This document shows, one piece after another, positions 1 through 6,816 of a stretch of DNA of 22,128 nucleotides. Position numbers and translations under genes: made by a program. A model generated the notes under the pieces. The model made no database searches. It worked only from the letters and a program-made list of their open reading frames with translations, and was not told the DNA's origin. This stretch comes from M3007 sp041736625 (lineage in GTDB: Bacteria; Bacteroidota; Bacteroidia; Chitinophagales; Saprospiraceae). Position 1 is the first letter of the stretch, and every line of letters starts with the position of its first letter. The stretch is from positions 1 to 22,128 of the forward strand of contig JBGSTG010000080.1 of NCBI GenBank assembly GCA_041736625.1. The letters run 5' to 3'.

Positions 1-125
1 CGCCCTCGCGAGCGACACCCTTGCCTTTGACTATGAGATTCCGGTCACAACGGCTCCCAAAGGACTAAAAGGTTCGCACCTTTGCACCTCTGTGAATGAT
101 GACATGCCCGGCACACCAAACGTTA
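1..125. other. Left window edge, no gene assigned
   Basis: This stretch precedes the first gene. One forward frame stays open from base 2 to the TGA at 221-223, but it has no recognisable product and runs through the hairpin repeats that follow, so I do not call it a gene. The other two forward frames stop at 28-30 and 66-68; either could be the last codons of a gene lying mostly left of the window. A CACCTTTG stretch near 78-85 resembles the Bacteroidota -7 box (TAnnTTTG) with one mismatch and might serve the gene at 220. Confidence 0.3.
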
Positions 126-188
126 GGCCTCTCCGAGGCCCCAAAAATTTATGCAACCTAGCTATAAACATTGGGCCTCTCCGAGGCC
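126..188. repeat. Two identical 15-bp hairpin repeats
   Basis: The sequence GGCCTCTCCGAGGCC occurs at 126-140 and again at 174-188. Each copy is a perfect inverted repeat (GGCCTC, loop TCC, GAGGCC). They are separated by 33 bp of AT-richer sequence. The second copy ends 31 bp before the ATG at 220, so if transcribed it would fold in the leader of that gene. This pattern fits a REP-like dispersed intergenic element. Whether it recurs elsewhere in the genome cannot be seen here. Confidence 0.7.
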
Positions 189-219
189 GGATCAAACTTT
201 ACCTACGCCAACAACAACC

Positions 220-1740
220 ATGATCGCAAGACTCGCAACCCTCCTCCTCGCCGTCGCCCTGCTCACCGCACACCACCCCACCCCTGCTGCGGACACGCCG
301 CCCGAGGAGGGTGAGATTCTCGCCAAAATCCGCTGTGGCGTCTGCCACGCCTATCCCGAGCCGGGCCTGCTGCCCAAACGCATCTGGCGCGAATCGGTGC
401 TCCCGCAAATGGGCTACCAGATGGGCGTGTACCCGAACGACACCACACGCCTGGGTCTCATCGAACAGGGTCCGGGCGGCGAGAGGGTCTTGGCAGCGGG
501 CGTCTTCCCGGAAAAACCGCAGATCAGCGCCGAAGATTGGGCCAAAATACAGGCTTTTTACCTGAAACAGGCGCCCGACAGCCTGACCATGCCCGATCCG
601 CCGCCGATAGCAACCGGGCTAAAAAACTTCATCACCCGCATTCCGGAACTCAGGCTGTCGCCCCCCAGCGCCACGCTCGTGCAGTTCCGTCCCGGCGGCG
701 GACTATACCTCGGCGACGCCAACAGCCGCCGCTTGCACTGGATCGATCAAAACCTGAAAGTAGAAAAAGCGGCCAACCTGGCCGAGGGCGTGGTGCACCT
801 GCAACGCGACGCTGGAGGCGCCTACGTGACCATCATGGGTTCGTTTTCGCCCACCGACGCGCCGGTGGGCGCGGTCATTTACATACCCGACGATTCGCCG
901 CGCGCCGAGGTGCTGCTCGAAGACCTGCAGCGGCCCGTGCACAGCGCGTGGGCCGACCTGAACGCCGACGGGCGCCCCGACGCCGTGGTGTGCGAGTTCG
1001 CCAAGTGGACCGGCGGGCTTACCCTGCACCTCCAGCAGCCCGACGGTTCGTTCATCCGCTCGGTGCTGCGCAACCGGCCCGGCGCCATTAAAAGCTACAT
1101 CCGGGACCTGAACCGGGACGGCCACCCCGACGTGATCGCCCTGTTCGGACAAGGCGACGAGGGTATCTACCGGTTCCTGAACGACGGCAAGGGCGCCTTC
1201 ACCGAGGAGCGCGTGCTCCGCTTCCCGTCCTCCTGGGGGTCGAGCGGGTTTCGGCTGGCCGACGTGAACGCCGACGGCCACGAAGACATCGTGTACACTT
1301 GCGGCGACAATGCCGACTACACGCCCATCCGCAAACCCTACCACGGCATCCGCTTTTTCACCAACGACGGACGGGGCAACTACACGGAATCTTTCTTTTA
1401 CCCGCTCAACGGGGCGTACGACGCCATTCCGGCCGATTTCGACGGCGACGGCGACCTCGACCTGGCCGCGCTTTCTTTTTTTCCCGACTTCCCAAACCGG
1501 CCCCAGGAGGCTTTTATCTGGCTGAAAAACCAGGGCGAGGGCCGCTATCAGGCCTTCTCCTTTCCGGAAGTGACCCAGGGGCGCTGGATCGTGATGGACG
1601 CCGGCGATCTGGAGGGCGACGGCGATCTGGACCTCGTGCTCGGTCCGCTCACCTTCGAAGTGGTGCCCGACGGCGGAGAGGTGCAGCGCTGGCTGAACGG
1701 TGGCCTCCCTTTTTTGGTGCTGGAAAATACCACAAAGTAA
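220..1740 (+). CDS. Secreted c-type-haem / FG-GAP (VCBS) repeat protein
   Basis: This 506-residue protein is probably exported and haem-binding. I chose the ATG at 220 over the one at 151 because it opens directly into a signal peptide (residues 1-24, MIARLATLLLAVALLTA then HHPTPA). A CGVCH haem-attachment motif (C39, C42, H43) lies in a short cytochrome c-like segment to about residue 120. The rest is a string of FG-GAP/VCBS-type repeats with DxNxDGxxD calcium-binding loops: DLNADGRPD, DLNRDGHPD, DVNADGHED, DFDGDGDLD and DLEGDGDLD. Such repeats usually form an integrin-like beta-propeller. The same layout is familiar in Bacteroidota proteins annotated only as VCBS-repeat proteins; the substrate or redox partner is unknown. 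No T9SS sorting domain is visible at the C-terminus. It stands alone, convergent with the MFS gene. Confidence 0.85.
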   Translation: MIARLATLLLAVALLTAHHPTPAADTPPEEGEILAKIRCGVCHAYPEPGLLPKRIWRESVLPQMGYQMGVYPNDTTRLGLIEQGPGGERVLAAGVFPEKPQISAEDWAKIQAFYLKQAPDSLTMPDPPPIATGLKNFITRIPELRLSPPSATLVQFRPGGGLYLGDANSRRLHWIDQNLKVEKAANLAEGVVHLQRDAGGAYVTIMGSFSPTDAPVGAVIYIPDDSPRAEVLLEDLQRPVHSAWADLNADGRPDAVVCEFAKWTGGLTLHLQQPDGSFIRSVLRNRPGAIKSYIRDLNRDGHPDVIALFGQGDEGIYRFLNDGKGAFTEERVLRFPSSWGSSGFRLADVNADGHEDIVYTCGDNADYTPIRKPYHGIRFFTNDGRGNYTESFFYPLNGAYDAIPADFDGDGDLDLAALSFFPDFPNRPQEAFIWLKNQGEGRYQAFSFPEVTQGRWIVMDAGDLEGDGDLDLVLGPLTFEVVPDGGEVQRWLNGGLPFLVLENTTK

Positions 1741-1762
1741 GCCGGAACAGCCCCCTCATAAG

Positions 1763-1811
1763 TACCGACTACCGACGGCCGACTACCGACTACCGACTAC
1801 CGACTACCGAC
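1763..1811. repeat. Heptamer tandem repeat (TACCGAC)x7
   Basis: Seven consecutive 7-bp units fill 49 bp between two convergent stop codons. Units 1, 2 and 4-7 are TACCGAC and unit 3 (1777-1783) is GGCCGAC. It is non-coding and too short in period for CRISPR. Arrays like this can change copy number by slippage. Confidence 0.85.
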
Positions 1812-1824
1812 CGCTAAAAGCCCG

Positions 1825-3075
1825 TCACAACGTTTCCGAATAATCCAAATCCGCATCAAACGTCTCCCGCATGCCCCATAAAGCCACAAAAGCAAGGGCA
1901 AGACACACCGCCCCGACGATCCAGGCGGCCGGCAGCACGCCGCCGAGTGCCGCGCTGTTTTTCAGGTATTTGAACGATTCACCGATGGGGACGAGCATGC
2001 CGCGGGCAAAATTGGGCACGGCGGTGGCTACGGTTGCGCGCAGATTGGTGCCGAACTGCTCGGCGCCGATGGTGACGAAGATAACCCAGAAGCCGACGGA
2101 AAGTCCCAGGAGAAAATGCGCCAGATAAAAAGCTGCCGGGCTGCCGAAGCCGGCGTACAGGTAATAAGCTGTTGCCAGCGCGTCGGCTGTCAGGAAAATG
2201 AACATCACTTTGACCCGGCTGCGCAGGTACTGGCTGAGCCCGCCGGCCAGCAGGTCGCCCAGGATGATACCGGTGTAGCAGGCTGCTATGGCGTTTCCGC
2301 CGGTGATCCCCGAAAGGCCTTTGGCCTGACCGAACTCCGGCGCCAGGGTGACCAGCACGCCAACGACGAACCAGGTGGGCGTGCCGATAAATATACACCG
2401 TAAAAAACGGATCAGGCGGTCCCGGCTGGTGAACAAGGCCAAAAAATTGCCCCGGCTCACGCCTTCCGTGTGGCGTACGTTGTGGAACATACCCGACTCC
2501 ACCACGCTCAGGCGGAGCAACAACAGCGCAATGCCCAACCCGCCCCCGATGAAATAGCAAACCCGCCAGTCGAACATCTGGTTGACCACCCAGGCCAGCA
2601 GCGCGCCGCACAGGCCCACCGCCGCCACGATCATGGTGCCGATCCCGCGTTTTTCTTTGGGCAACACTTCAGCGACCAGGGTGATGCCGGCGCCCAGCTC
2701 ACCGGCCAGCCCGACACCGGCTATGAAGCGGTAAAAAGCGTAATCTGTACCGGATGTGGCAAACCCATTGAGCAAATTGGCGATGGAATACAACGCAATG
2801 GACAGGTACAAGACCGAAACCCGGCCCCGCTTATCGGCCATCACGCCCCAGAATATACCGCCGACCAGCATGCCCCCCATCTGCCAGTTCAACAGGGAAA
2901 TGCCCGTATCGGTGAGCCCTTGGCCGCTGAACCCCAGATCCTGGAGGCTGCGCACCCGCACAAACCCGAACAGTAAGAGGTCGTAAATATCTACGAAATA
3001 CCCCAGGGCCGCTACGATGACCGCATTTCGTATTCCGTTAAGGTCCTTCGCTTTGCTCAGGATAAAATTCCGCAT
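1825..3075 (-). CDS. MFS transporter (sugar/metabolite:H+ symporter type)
   Basis: This is a 416-residue, highly hydrophobic major facilitator superfamily permease of the inner membrane, close to the usual length for twelve helices. The loop after helix 2 carries MFS motif A (GVMADKRGRVSVLY, around residue 80), and the first helix has the FVDIYDLLLF pattern seen in the metabolite:H+ symporter and sugar-transporter branches. The ATG at 3075 lies 4 nt after the TGA of the upstream symporter gene, which argues for co-transcription and fixes the start. The substrate is not readable from the sequence; neighbourhood with a dicarboxylate/amino-acid symporter suggests an organic anion, but that is inference. 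Confidence 0.85.
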   Translation of the reverse strand: MRNFILSKAKDLNGIRNAVIVAALGYFVDIYDLLLFGFVRVRSLQDLGFSGQGLTDTGISLLNWQMGGMLVGGIFWGVMADKRGRVSVLYLSIALYSIANLLNGFATSGTDYAFYRFIAGVGLAGELGAGITLVAEVLPKEKRGIGTMIVAAVGLCGALLAWVVNQMFDWRVCYFIGGGLGIALLLLRLSVVESGMFHNVRHTEGVSRGNFLALFTSRDRLIRFLRCIFIGTPTWFVVGVLVTLAPEFGQAKGLSGITGGNAIAACYTGIILGDLLAGGLSQYLRSRVKVMFIFLTADALATAYYLYAGFGSPAAFYLAHFLLGLSVGFWVIFVTIGAEQFGTNLRATVATAVPNFARGMLVPIGESFKYLKNSAALGGVLPAAWIVGAVCLALAFVALWGMRETFDADLDYSETL

Positions 3076-3079
3076 TGGA

Positions 3080-4537
3080 TCAGAAGTTTTTCACGGCTTC
3101 GTCGTCCAGCTCCCCTTCCCAGCGCGCCACCACCACGGAGGCCAGGCAGTTGCCGGTGAGGTTGATGGCCGTGCGCCCCATGTCCATGAGCGCATCGATG
3201 CCGAGGATGACGGCGATGGGCCATTCCGGGATGTCGAATTGGTTGACGGTGGCGGCCAGAATGACCAGGGAAGCGCGCGGGACACCGGCTACGCCCTTGG
3301 ACGTCAGCAGCAGCGTGCCCATCATGGCCAGCTGGGTGCCCCACGACAGTTCGATGCCGGCAGCTTGTGCGCAAAAAACAGAGGCCAGGGACAGATAGAG
3401 CGTGGAGCCGTCGAGGTTGAAGCTGTACCCGGTGGGCAGCACGAAGGAAACGATGTTGCGCGGGACGCCAAACTTTTCCATGGATTCCAATGCCAGCGGC
3501 AGGGCCGCCTCCGAACTGGCGGTAGCGAACGCCAGCGACGCCGGTTCGCGCACCACTTTGAAAAATTTGCCCACCGGCACCCGAATGATCCACAGCACCG
3601 GGATGAACACCAGAAATATGAAAACGATGAGGGCAACGTACAGGGTCAGGAGCAATTTCAGCAGGTTCCACACCACATCGAAACCCATGCTGCCGATGGT
3701 GTACGCCATGGCGCCGCCCACCGCCAACGGCGCTGCGTACATGATGAGGTGCACAAATTTGAACATAACCTCGGTGAGCGACTCCGTCCACATGAGCATC
3801 GTCTGCCGGTAAGGCTCGTCCACCTGCCGCAGGGCAAACCCGAACAGCAGGCTGAACACCACGATCTGGAGTACCGCGCCTTCGAAGATCATTTTGGCCA
3901 CGTTCTCCGGAAAAATGTGCAAAACGACGTATTTCCAGTCCTGTTTGACCTTGGTTGCCGGTGGAGTCAGCACCTTTTCGCCGTACAACAGTTGGTACGT
4001 GCCCTTTGCCGAGTCTACCTTCACCGTAAGTGCGTCGCCGGGAACCACCATCGGATCCGACGGGATGGCGGCGACGTGGATGCCCTCCCCTGCCCGGGTC
4101 CAGTTGATGGCCACCAGGCCCACCACCAGGGCGATGGAGGTGGCCAGAATGAAGTAGGTGAAAGCCTTGGCGCTGATGCGCCCCACCTGCGCGGAGTCCT
4201 TTTGCGCGGCAATTCCCACCACCAGCGTGCCGAAGAGCAGAGGTGCGATGACTGTTTTGATGAGTTGGATGAATATTTTACTGAGAAATTCGAGTTGCGC
4301 GCCGGCCCGGGGGAAATCGACGCCAAACTCCATCCCAATGATCATGCTGAGCAAAATCCATGTCGTCAGGCTGTTGTTCTGCCAACCAAAATAACACAAA
4401 GCGCCGATGGCCCACCAGCGCAGGGCGATGAGGATGTTGGGGTCAATGGTGAAGGGCAGGTAATGCCGCAGCAGGTGGATACCCGCCACAATGGCGATGC
4501 TGATGAGCGCGAAAGTCAGCGATTTTTGCAGTTTCAT
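3080..4537 (-). CDS. Dicarboxylate/amino acid:cation symporter (DAACS, GltP/DctA-like)
   Basis: This 485-residue inner-membrane protein belongs to the glutamate/aspartate/C4-dicarboxylate symporter family. Family hallmarks are present: the serine-rich hairpin SSEAALPLA (341-349), GYSFNLDGS (370-378, helix 7), the second hairpin GVAGVP (415-420), and helix 8 DMGRTAINLTGN (452-463). R455 matches the arginine that contacts the substrate carboxylate in acidic-amino-acid transporters, so Glu/Asp transport is plausible. The residue matching the archaeal sodium-site aspartate of NxxGD is asparagine (N463), as in DctA proteins. A hydrophilic stretch of about 55 residues (148-203) is the usual variable loop between the fourth and fifth helices. 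It is first in an operon-like pair with the MFS gene. Confidence 0.9.
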   Translation of the reverse strand: MKLQKSLTFALISIAIVAGIHLLRHYLPFTIDPNILIALRWWAIGALCYFGWQNNSLTTWILLSMIIGMEFGVDFPRAGAQLEFLSKIFIQLIKTVIAPLLFGTLVVGIAAQKDSAQVGRISAKAFTYFILATSIALVVGLVAINWTRAGEGIHVAAIPSDPMVVPGDALTVKVDSAKGTYQLLYGEKVLTPPATKVKQDWKYVVLHIFPENVAKMIFEGAVLQIVVFSLLFGFALRQVDEPYRQTMLMWTESLTEVMFKFVHLIMYAAPLAVGGAMAYTIGSMGFDVVWNLLKLLLTLYVALIVFIFLVFIPVLWIIRVPVGKFFKVVREPASLAFATASSEAALPLALESMEKFGVPRNIVSFVLPTGYSFNLDGSTLYLSLASVFCAQAAGIELSWGTQLAMMGTLLLTSKGVAGVPRASLVILAATVNQFDIPEWPIAVILGIDALMDMGRTAINLTGNCLASVVVARWEGELDDEAVKNF

Positions 4538-4561
4538 GATGTCGACAGGATGAGGAAGGGC

Positions 4562-4569
4562 GCAAGATA
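4562..4569 (-). promoter_or_regulatory. Candidate -7 box for the symporter-MFS pair
   Basis: On the minus strand TATCTTGC lies 25 bp upstream of the symporter ATG. It resembles the Bacteroidota -7 element (TAnnTTTG) imperfectly. No clear -33 TTG is visible at the right spacing, so support is weak. Confidence 0.25.
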
Positions 4570-4597
4570 GAACTTCTCAGGTGTTTTATCAGGGTTG

Positions 4598-4990
4598 CTA
4601 TCCGACCGGTTCGCGACGACGCGCGGTCACCTCTATCTCAATGCGCAAGCGCTCATCGGCCAGTCCGGCGGCGATCATAGTCGCCGCCGGGCGAATCTCG
4701 CCGAAATATTTACGCAACACCGGCCAGCAGACGTGAAAATCGGCGGCATTGGGCAAGATGTACAACACCCGCACGACATCGCGCAGGTCGGCGCCGGCTT
4801 CCGCCAGCGCGCTTTGAATGTTGCGCAGGCATTGTTCGGTTTGCTCCACCAGATCGTTCGAAATGGTCATGGTGGCGTAGTCAAACCCGGTGGTGCCGGA
4901 AACAAAAATCCATTCCCCGTCGACCACCGCGCGGGCGTAACCAATCTGCTCCTCAAAAGCAGAACCGGAAAAAATGTGTTTTCGGGCCAT
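4598..4990 (-). CDS. RidA (YjgF/YER057c/UK114) family protein
   Basis: This 130-residue protein matches RidA in length and motifs. Family members hydrolyse reactive enamine/imine intermediates in the cytosol, typically as trimers. The strand VDGEWIFVSGTTG (23-35), the conserved arginine in RPAATMIAAGL (R100) and the C-terminal RIEIEVTA with E118 and E120 are all present, so catalytic arginine and glutamate appear retained. An in-frame ATG at 5071 would add 27 residues, but that extension would be translated from the 32-bp palindrome and overlap the start of the divergent gene. I therefore start at the ATG at 4990, where family homology begins. It lies 60 bp upstream of the symporter gene on the same strand and might be co-transcribed with it. 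Confidence 0.88.
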   Translation of the reverse strand: MARKHIFSGSAFEEQIGYARAVVDGEWIFVSGTTGFDYATMTISNDLVEQTEQCLRNIQSALAEAGADLRDVVRVLYILPNAADFHVCWPVLRKYFGEIRPAATMIAAGLADERLRIEIEVTARRREPVG

Positions 4991-5005
4991 CAGCACGGCT
5001 TTAAA

Positions 5006-5037
5006 ATTCGTCCTACGAGTATACTCGTAGGACGAAT
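5006..5037. promoter_or_regulatory. Perfect 32-bp palindrome, candidate operator
   Basis: The half-site ATTCGTCCTACGAGTA is followed immediately by its exact reverse complement, giving 16-bp arms with no loop. It lies between the divergent starts at 4990 and 5070, and ends 5 bp before the -7 box of the rightward gene, so it would cover its -33 region. It has no T-tract and is not at a gene end, which argues against a terminator. A dimeric repressor or activator site is the simplest reading; the regulator is not identifiable. Confidence 0.65.
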
Positions 5038-5042
5038 GTGGG

Positions 5043-5050
5043 TACTTTTG
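5043..5050 (+). promoter_or_regulatory. Bacteroidota -7 promoter box (TACTTTTG)
   Basis: TACTTTTG fits TAnnTTTG exactly and lies 19 bp upstream of the ATG at 5070, giving a leader of only a dozen or so nucleotides. The palindrome directly upstream occupies the place of the -33 element. Confidence 0.55.
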
Positions 5051-5069
5051 CTCAAATGTACGGCCCTTC

Positions 5070-5591
5070 ATGAAAAAACGCTACCCCCGCACCCTTTCTT
5101 CCGGCGCAAACAATACGGTGATCGCCTTGTCGGAGACCGAAGCCGGGAAACTGTTTACCGGCGATACGCGATCAGATATCGGGTCGGAAGCCGAAAAAAT
5201 GAAGTTTGCAAACGCCGTCAATGGCCTGGTGGTACGCTTCATTCGGCTCGACCAGTTGAACGAAGACACTGAAATGCTCGTCATGGAGCGTTTATATCCC
5301 ATGGACTTCAGGGCATACGAATACGAAAAACGCGAACTGTGGCTCGATGTACTGGAAGCCGAACTGGATCAGTTGCATCAGGCAGGATTTGCCCACCGCG
5401 ACCTGCAAAGACCCTCGGACATGCCGGGTGAGCGGTTCGACAACGTATTTCTGACACCCACCGGCTTTCGACTGATCGATGTAGGCATCTCTGCCCTCCT
5501 TCAGCAGGTGGGCGAAAAAATTTTTCACCGTTTTGTAGAACAGGAACGCAAGGAATTCGAAGAGTTCAGAACGTTTGTTTTGTCCAGATAA
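5070..5591 (+). CDS. Miniature protein-kinase-like protein
   Basis: This 173-residue protein looks like a compact, divergent member of the protein-kinase fold. HQAGFAHRDLQRP (103-115) carries an HRD catalytic-loop motif (H109, R110, D111). It is followed after 13 residues by an asparagine (N125) in FDNVFLTP, and then by LIDVG (135-139), where DVG takes the place of DFG. Upstream, GKLF (K27), a glutamate-containing helix (E40, E42) and the hydrophobic strand MLVMERL (69-75) could be the nucleotide-binding lysine, helix C and hinge. It is far shorter than a typical kinase (about 250 residues or more) because almost nothing follows the DVG segment. The catalytic loop has an unusual insertion (PSDMPGERF). 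Lipopolysaccharide-kinase/InaA-like or RIO-like relatives are alternatives. Substrate unknown. Confidence 0.65.
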   Translation: MKKRYPRTLSSGANNTVIALSETEAGKLFTGDTRSDIGSEAEKMKFANAVNGLVVRFIRLDQLNEDTEMLVMERLYPMDFRAYEYEKRELWLDVLEAELDQLHQAGFAHRDLQRPSDMPGERFDNVFLTPTGFRLIDVGISALLQQVGEKIFHRFVEQERKEFEEFRTFVLSR

Positions 5592-5609
5592 ACACGCTAT
5601 TTTTTATCT
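5586..5609. terminator. Weak shared hairpin between convergent genes
   Basis: AGATAAA (5586-5592) can pair with TTTATCT (5603-5609) around a 10-nt loop that includes a run of T. It spans both stop codons of the convergent genes at 5070-5591 and 5597-6688. The stem is entirely AT-rich apart from one pair, so it is a marginal bidirectional terminator candidate. Confidence 0.25.
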
Positions 5610-6688
5610 AAAATATCTATTATTAACGGCTTAAGGTAAGAAGCCACCAACTGATTCCCCCGGTTGTTCCAGTGGTAACCGTCATCCGTGCGTACGCATT
5701 CGCTCGACTCGAAACGTTGGATGTACGCGGGCATGTTGCCGGCAAATGGAATCCGGTTATCGGCGCACAGTTGTTCAAATGCAACATACGGCGCCTCAAA
5801 GCCGTCGACACACACCCCCAACAAGGCCGTTTGGGGCGGAAGCAGGGCTTGGAAGTTTTTCAACGTGGCATCCGTCATGCGCACCGATCGGGCAAACAAC
5901 GGATACTGTTCCCGCTGTTCGGCAATGAACTTTTCGGCGGGCTCCTTTGGCGGGAGGTCAAAGGTTCCGTTCGACAATTGAATACGGCGAATAATCCAAT
6001 ACAGAAAACGAGACCAGGGTTTTACGCTGCGGGGCCATTCTGCTGCATACCGACGGACGATGCTCCCGTCTTCCAGGGTATATGGCCTGGGCATACGCAC
6101 ATGATAGTTCGCCCGTTTTTCCAGTTCCCAGTAATTATCGATGAAATCGTTGGTGCAGAACATAATTACTACCAGATCGGGCTTTATCTCGTCCATATAC
6201 TCTTTCACAATCAGGTACTCTTGCGTAGTACCAAAACCGGCAGCCCCGTACGCAAATACTTCTACGGGTAAAGAATCGGCCAAAAGACGGTGCCACGTTT
6301 TATCGTCGGAAGTTTGGGCGCAGGCCGTGTAAGAGTCTCCAATAAACAACACCCGTTTGCGACCCGACGCGTTGAGATCGCCATAGGTTCGAAATCCATT
6401 TTTCCCAAACGTAAGCTTCACGGCGTATGGGTTACCCTTAAAATCGTTCATGGTCCCTTCAAATGCATATCCCGCTTGCACGAACCATCCCATTTTTTTG
6501 TCCGGTACACGATAGTTATAAGGCGGTGTGGCCGGCGGGTCGGCCGTCCAGCCGGGGTTTAATCTGAAAATCAATTCACCGACAACAAAAAGAAGCAGGG
6601 GCCCAATAAGTATGGCTAAAAGCCTTAATGATAAAACATAAAATGCCGAACGAAGGGGGCCATTAGAAATATTATTACTTGAGGCCAT
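5597..6688 (-). CDS. Membrane-anchored SGNH/GDSL hydrolase-family protein
   Basis: This is a 363-residue protein with one N-terminal membrane segment (about 19-40) followed by an extracytoplasmic SGNH-hydrolase-like domain. Block I is FIGDSY (nucleophile S119), a block II-like glycine lies in GAAGFG (148-153), block III is FCTND (N180), and the catalytic dyad DGYH (D336, H339) is close to the C-terminus. All four catalytic blocks are therefore recognisable. SGNH enzymes of this type act as esterases or acyltransferases, often on O-acetylated cell-surface polysaccharides; the substrate here is unknown. I use the ATG at 6688; a TTG at 6703 would add five residues but lies within the promoter box. 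Confidence 0.8.
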   Translation of the reverse strand: MASSNNISNGPLRSAFYVLSLRLLAILIGPLLLFVVGELIFRLNPGWTADPPATPPYNYRVPDKKMGWFVQAGYAFEGTMNDFKGNPYAVKLTFGKNGFRTYGDLNASGRKRVLFIGDSYTACAQTSDDKTWHRLLADSLPVEVFAYGAAGFGTTQEYLIVKEYMDEIKPDLVVIMFCTNDFIDNYWELEKRANYHVRMPRPYTLEDGSIVRRYAAEWPRSVKPWSRFLYWIIRRIQLSNGTFDLPPKEPAEKFIAEQREQYPLFARSVRMTDATLKNFQALLPPQTALLGVCVDGFEAPYVAFEQLCADNRIPFAGNMPAYIQRFESSECVRTDDGYHWNNRGNQLVASYLKPLIIDILDKK

Positions 6689-6700
6689 GTCTTTTTGCCA

Positions 6701-6722
6701 CAAATATAGCTACCCAAATATA
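6701..6722 (-). promoter_or_regulatory. Tandem TATATTTG boxes upstream of the SGNH gene
   Basis: Two exact TAnnTTTG matches (TATATTTG on the minus strand) occupy 6701-6708 and 6715-6722, 14 bp apart. The nearer one is 12 bp from the ATG at 6688, which implies a very short leader; the farther one would give a leader of about 20 nt. Either or both could be the -7 element. Confidence 0.5.
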
Positions 6723-6816
6723 TTCCCAACCCACACTGCCCGTATTATAAATTACAGGTACGTTTACACTACCCCACCTGCTCCCATTTTAAGGGTTATG
6801 AAAATCTGCACCGGCG

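Noticed and set aside
2..223. Open plus-strand frame at the left edge as a gene
   Set aside because: It has no recognisable product and passes through both hairpin repeats and a promoter-like segment before ending at base 223, 1-3 nt into the next gene.
1763..1811. CRISPR array
   Set aside because: The units are 7 bp with no spacers; no cas genes are present.
3017..4570. 517-codon open frame on the plus strand
   Set aside because: It lies antisense to the symporter gene, has a His/Gln/Arg-rich composition with no domain or membrane pattern, and is a GC-rich codon-use shadow.
5006..5037. Palindrome as a transcription terminator
   Set aside because: It lies between divergent gene starts, has no loop and no following T-tract.
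4598..5071. RidA gene starting at 5071
   Set aside because: The extra 27 residues would be translated from the 32-bp palindrome and do not match the family; the ATG at 4990 begins the homology.
6689..6703. TTG start for the membrane SGNH protein
   Set aside because: The TTG overlaps the TATATTTG promoter box, and an ATG 15 bp downstream fits better.
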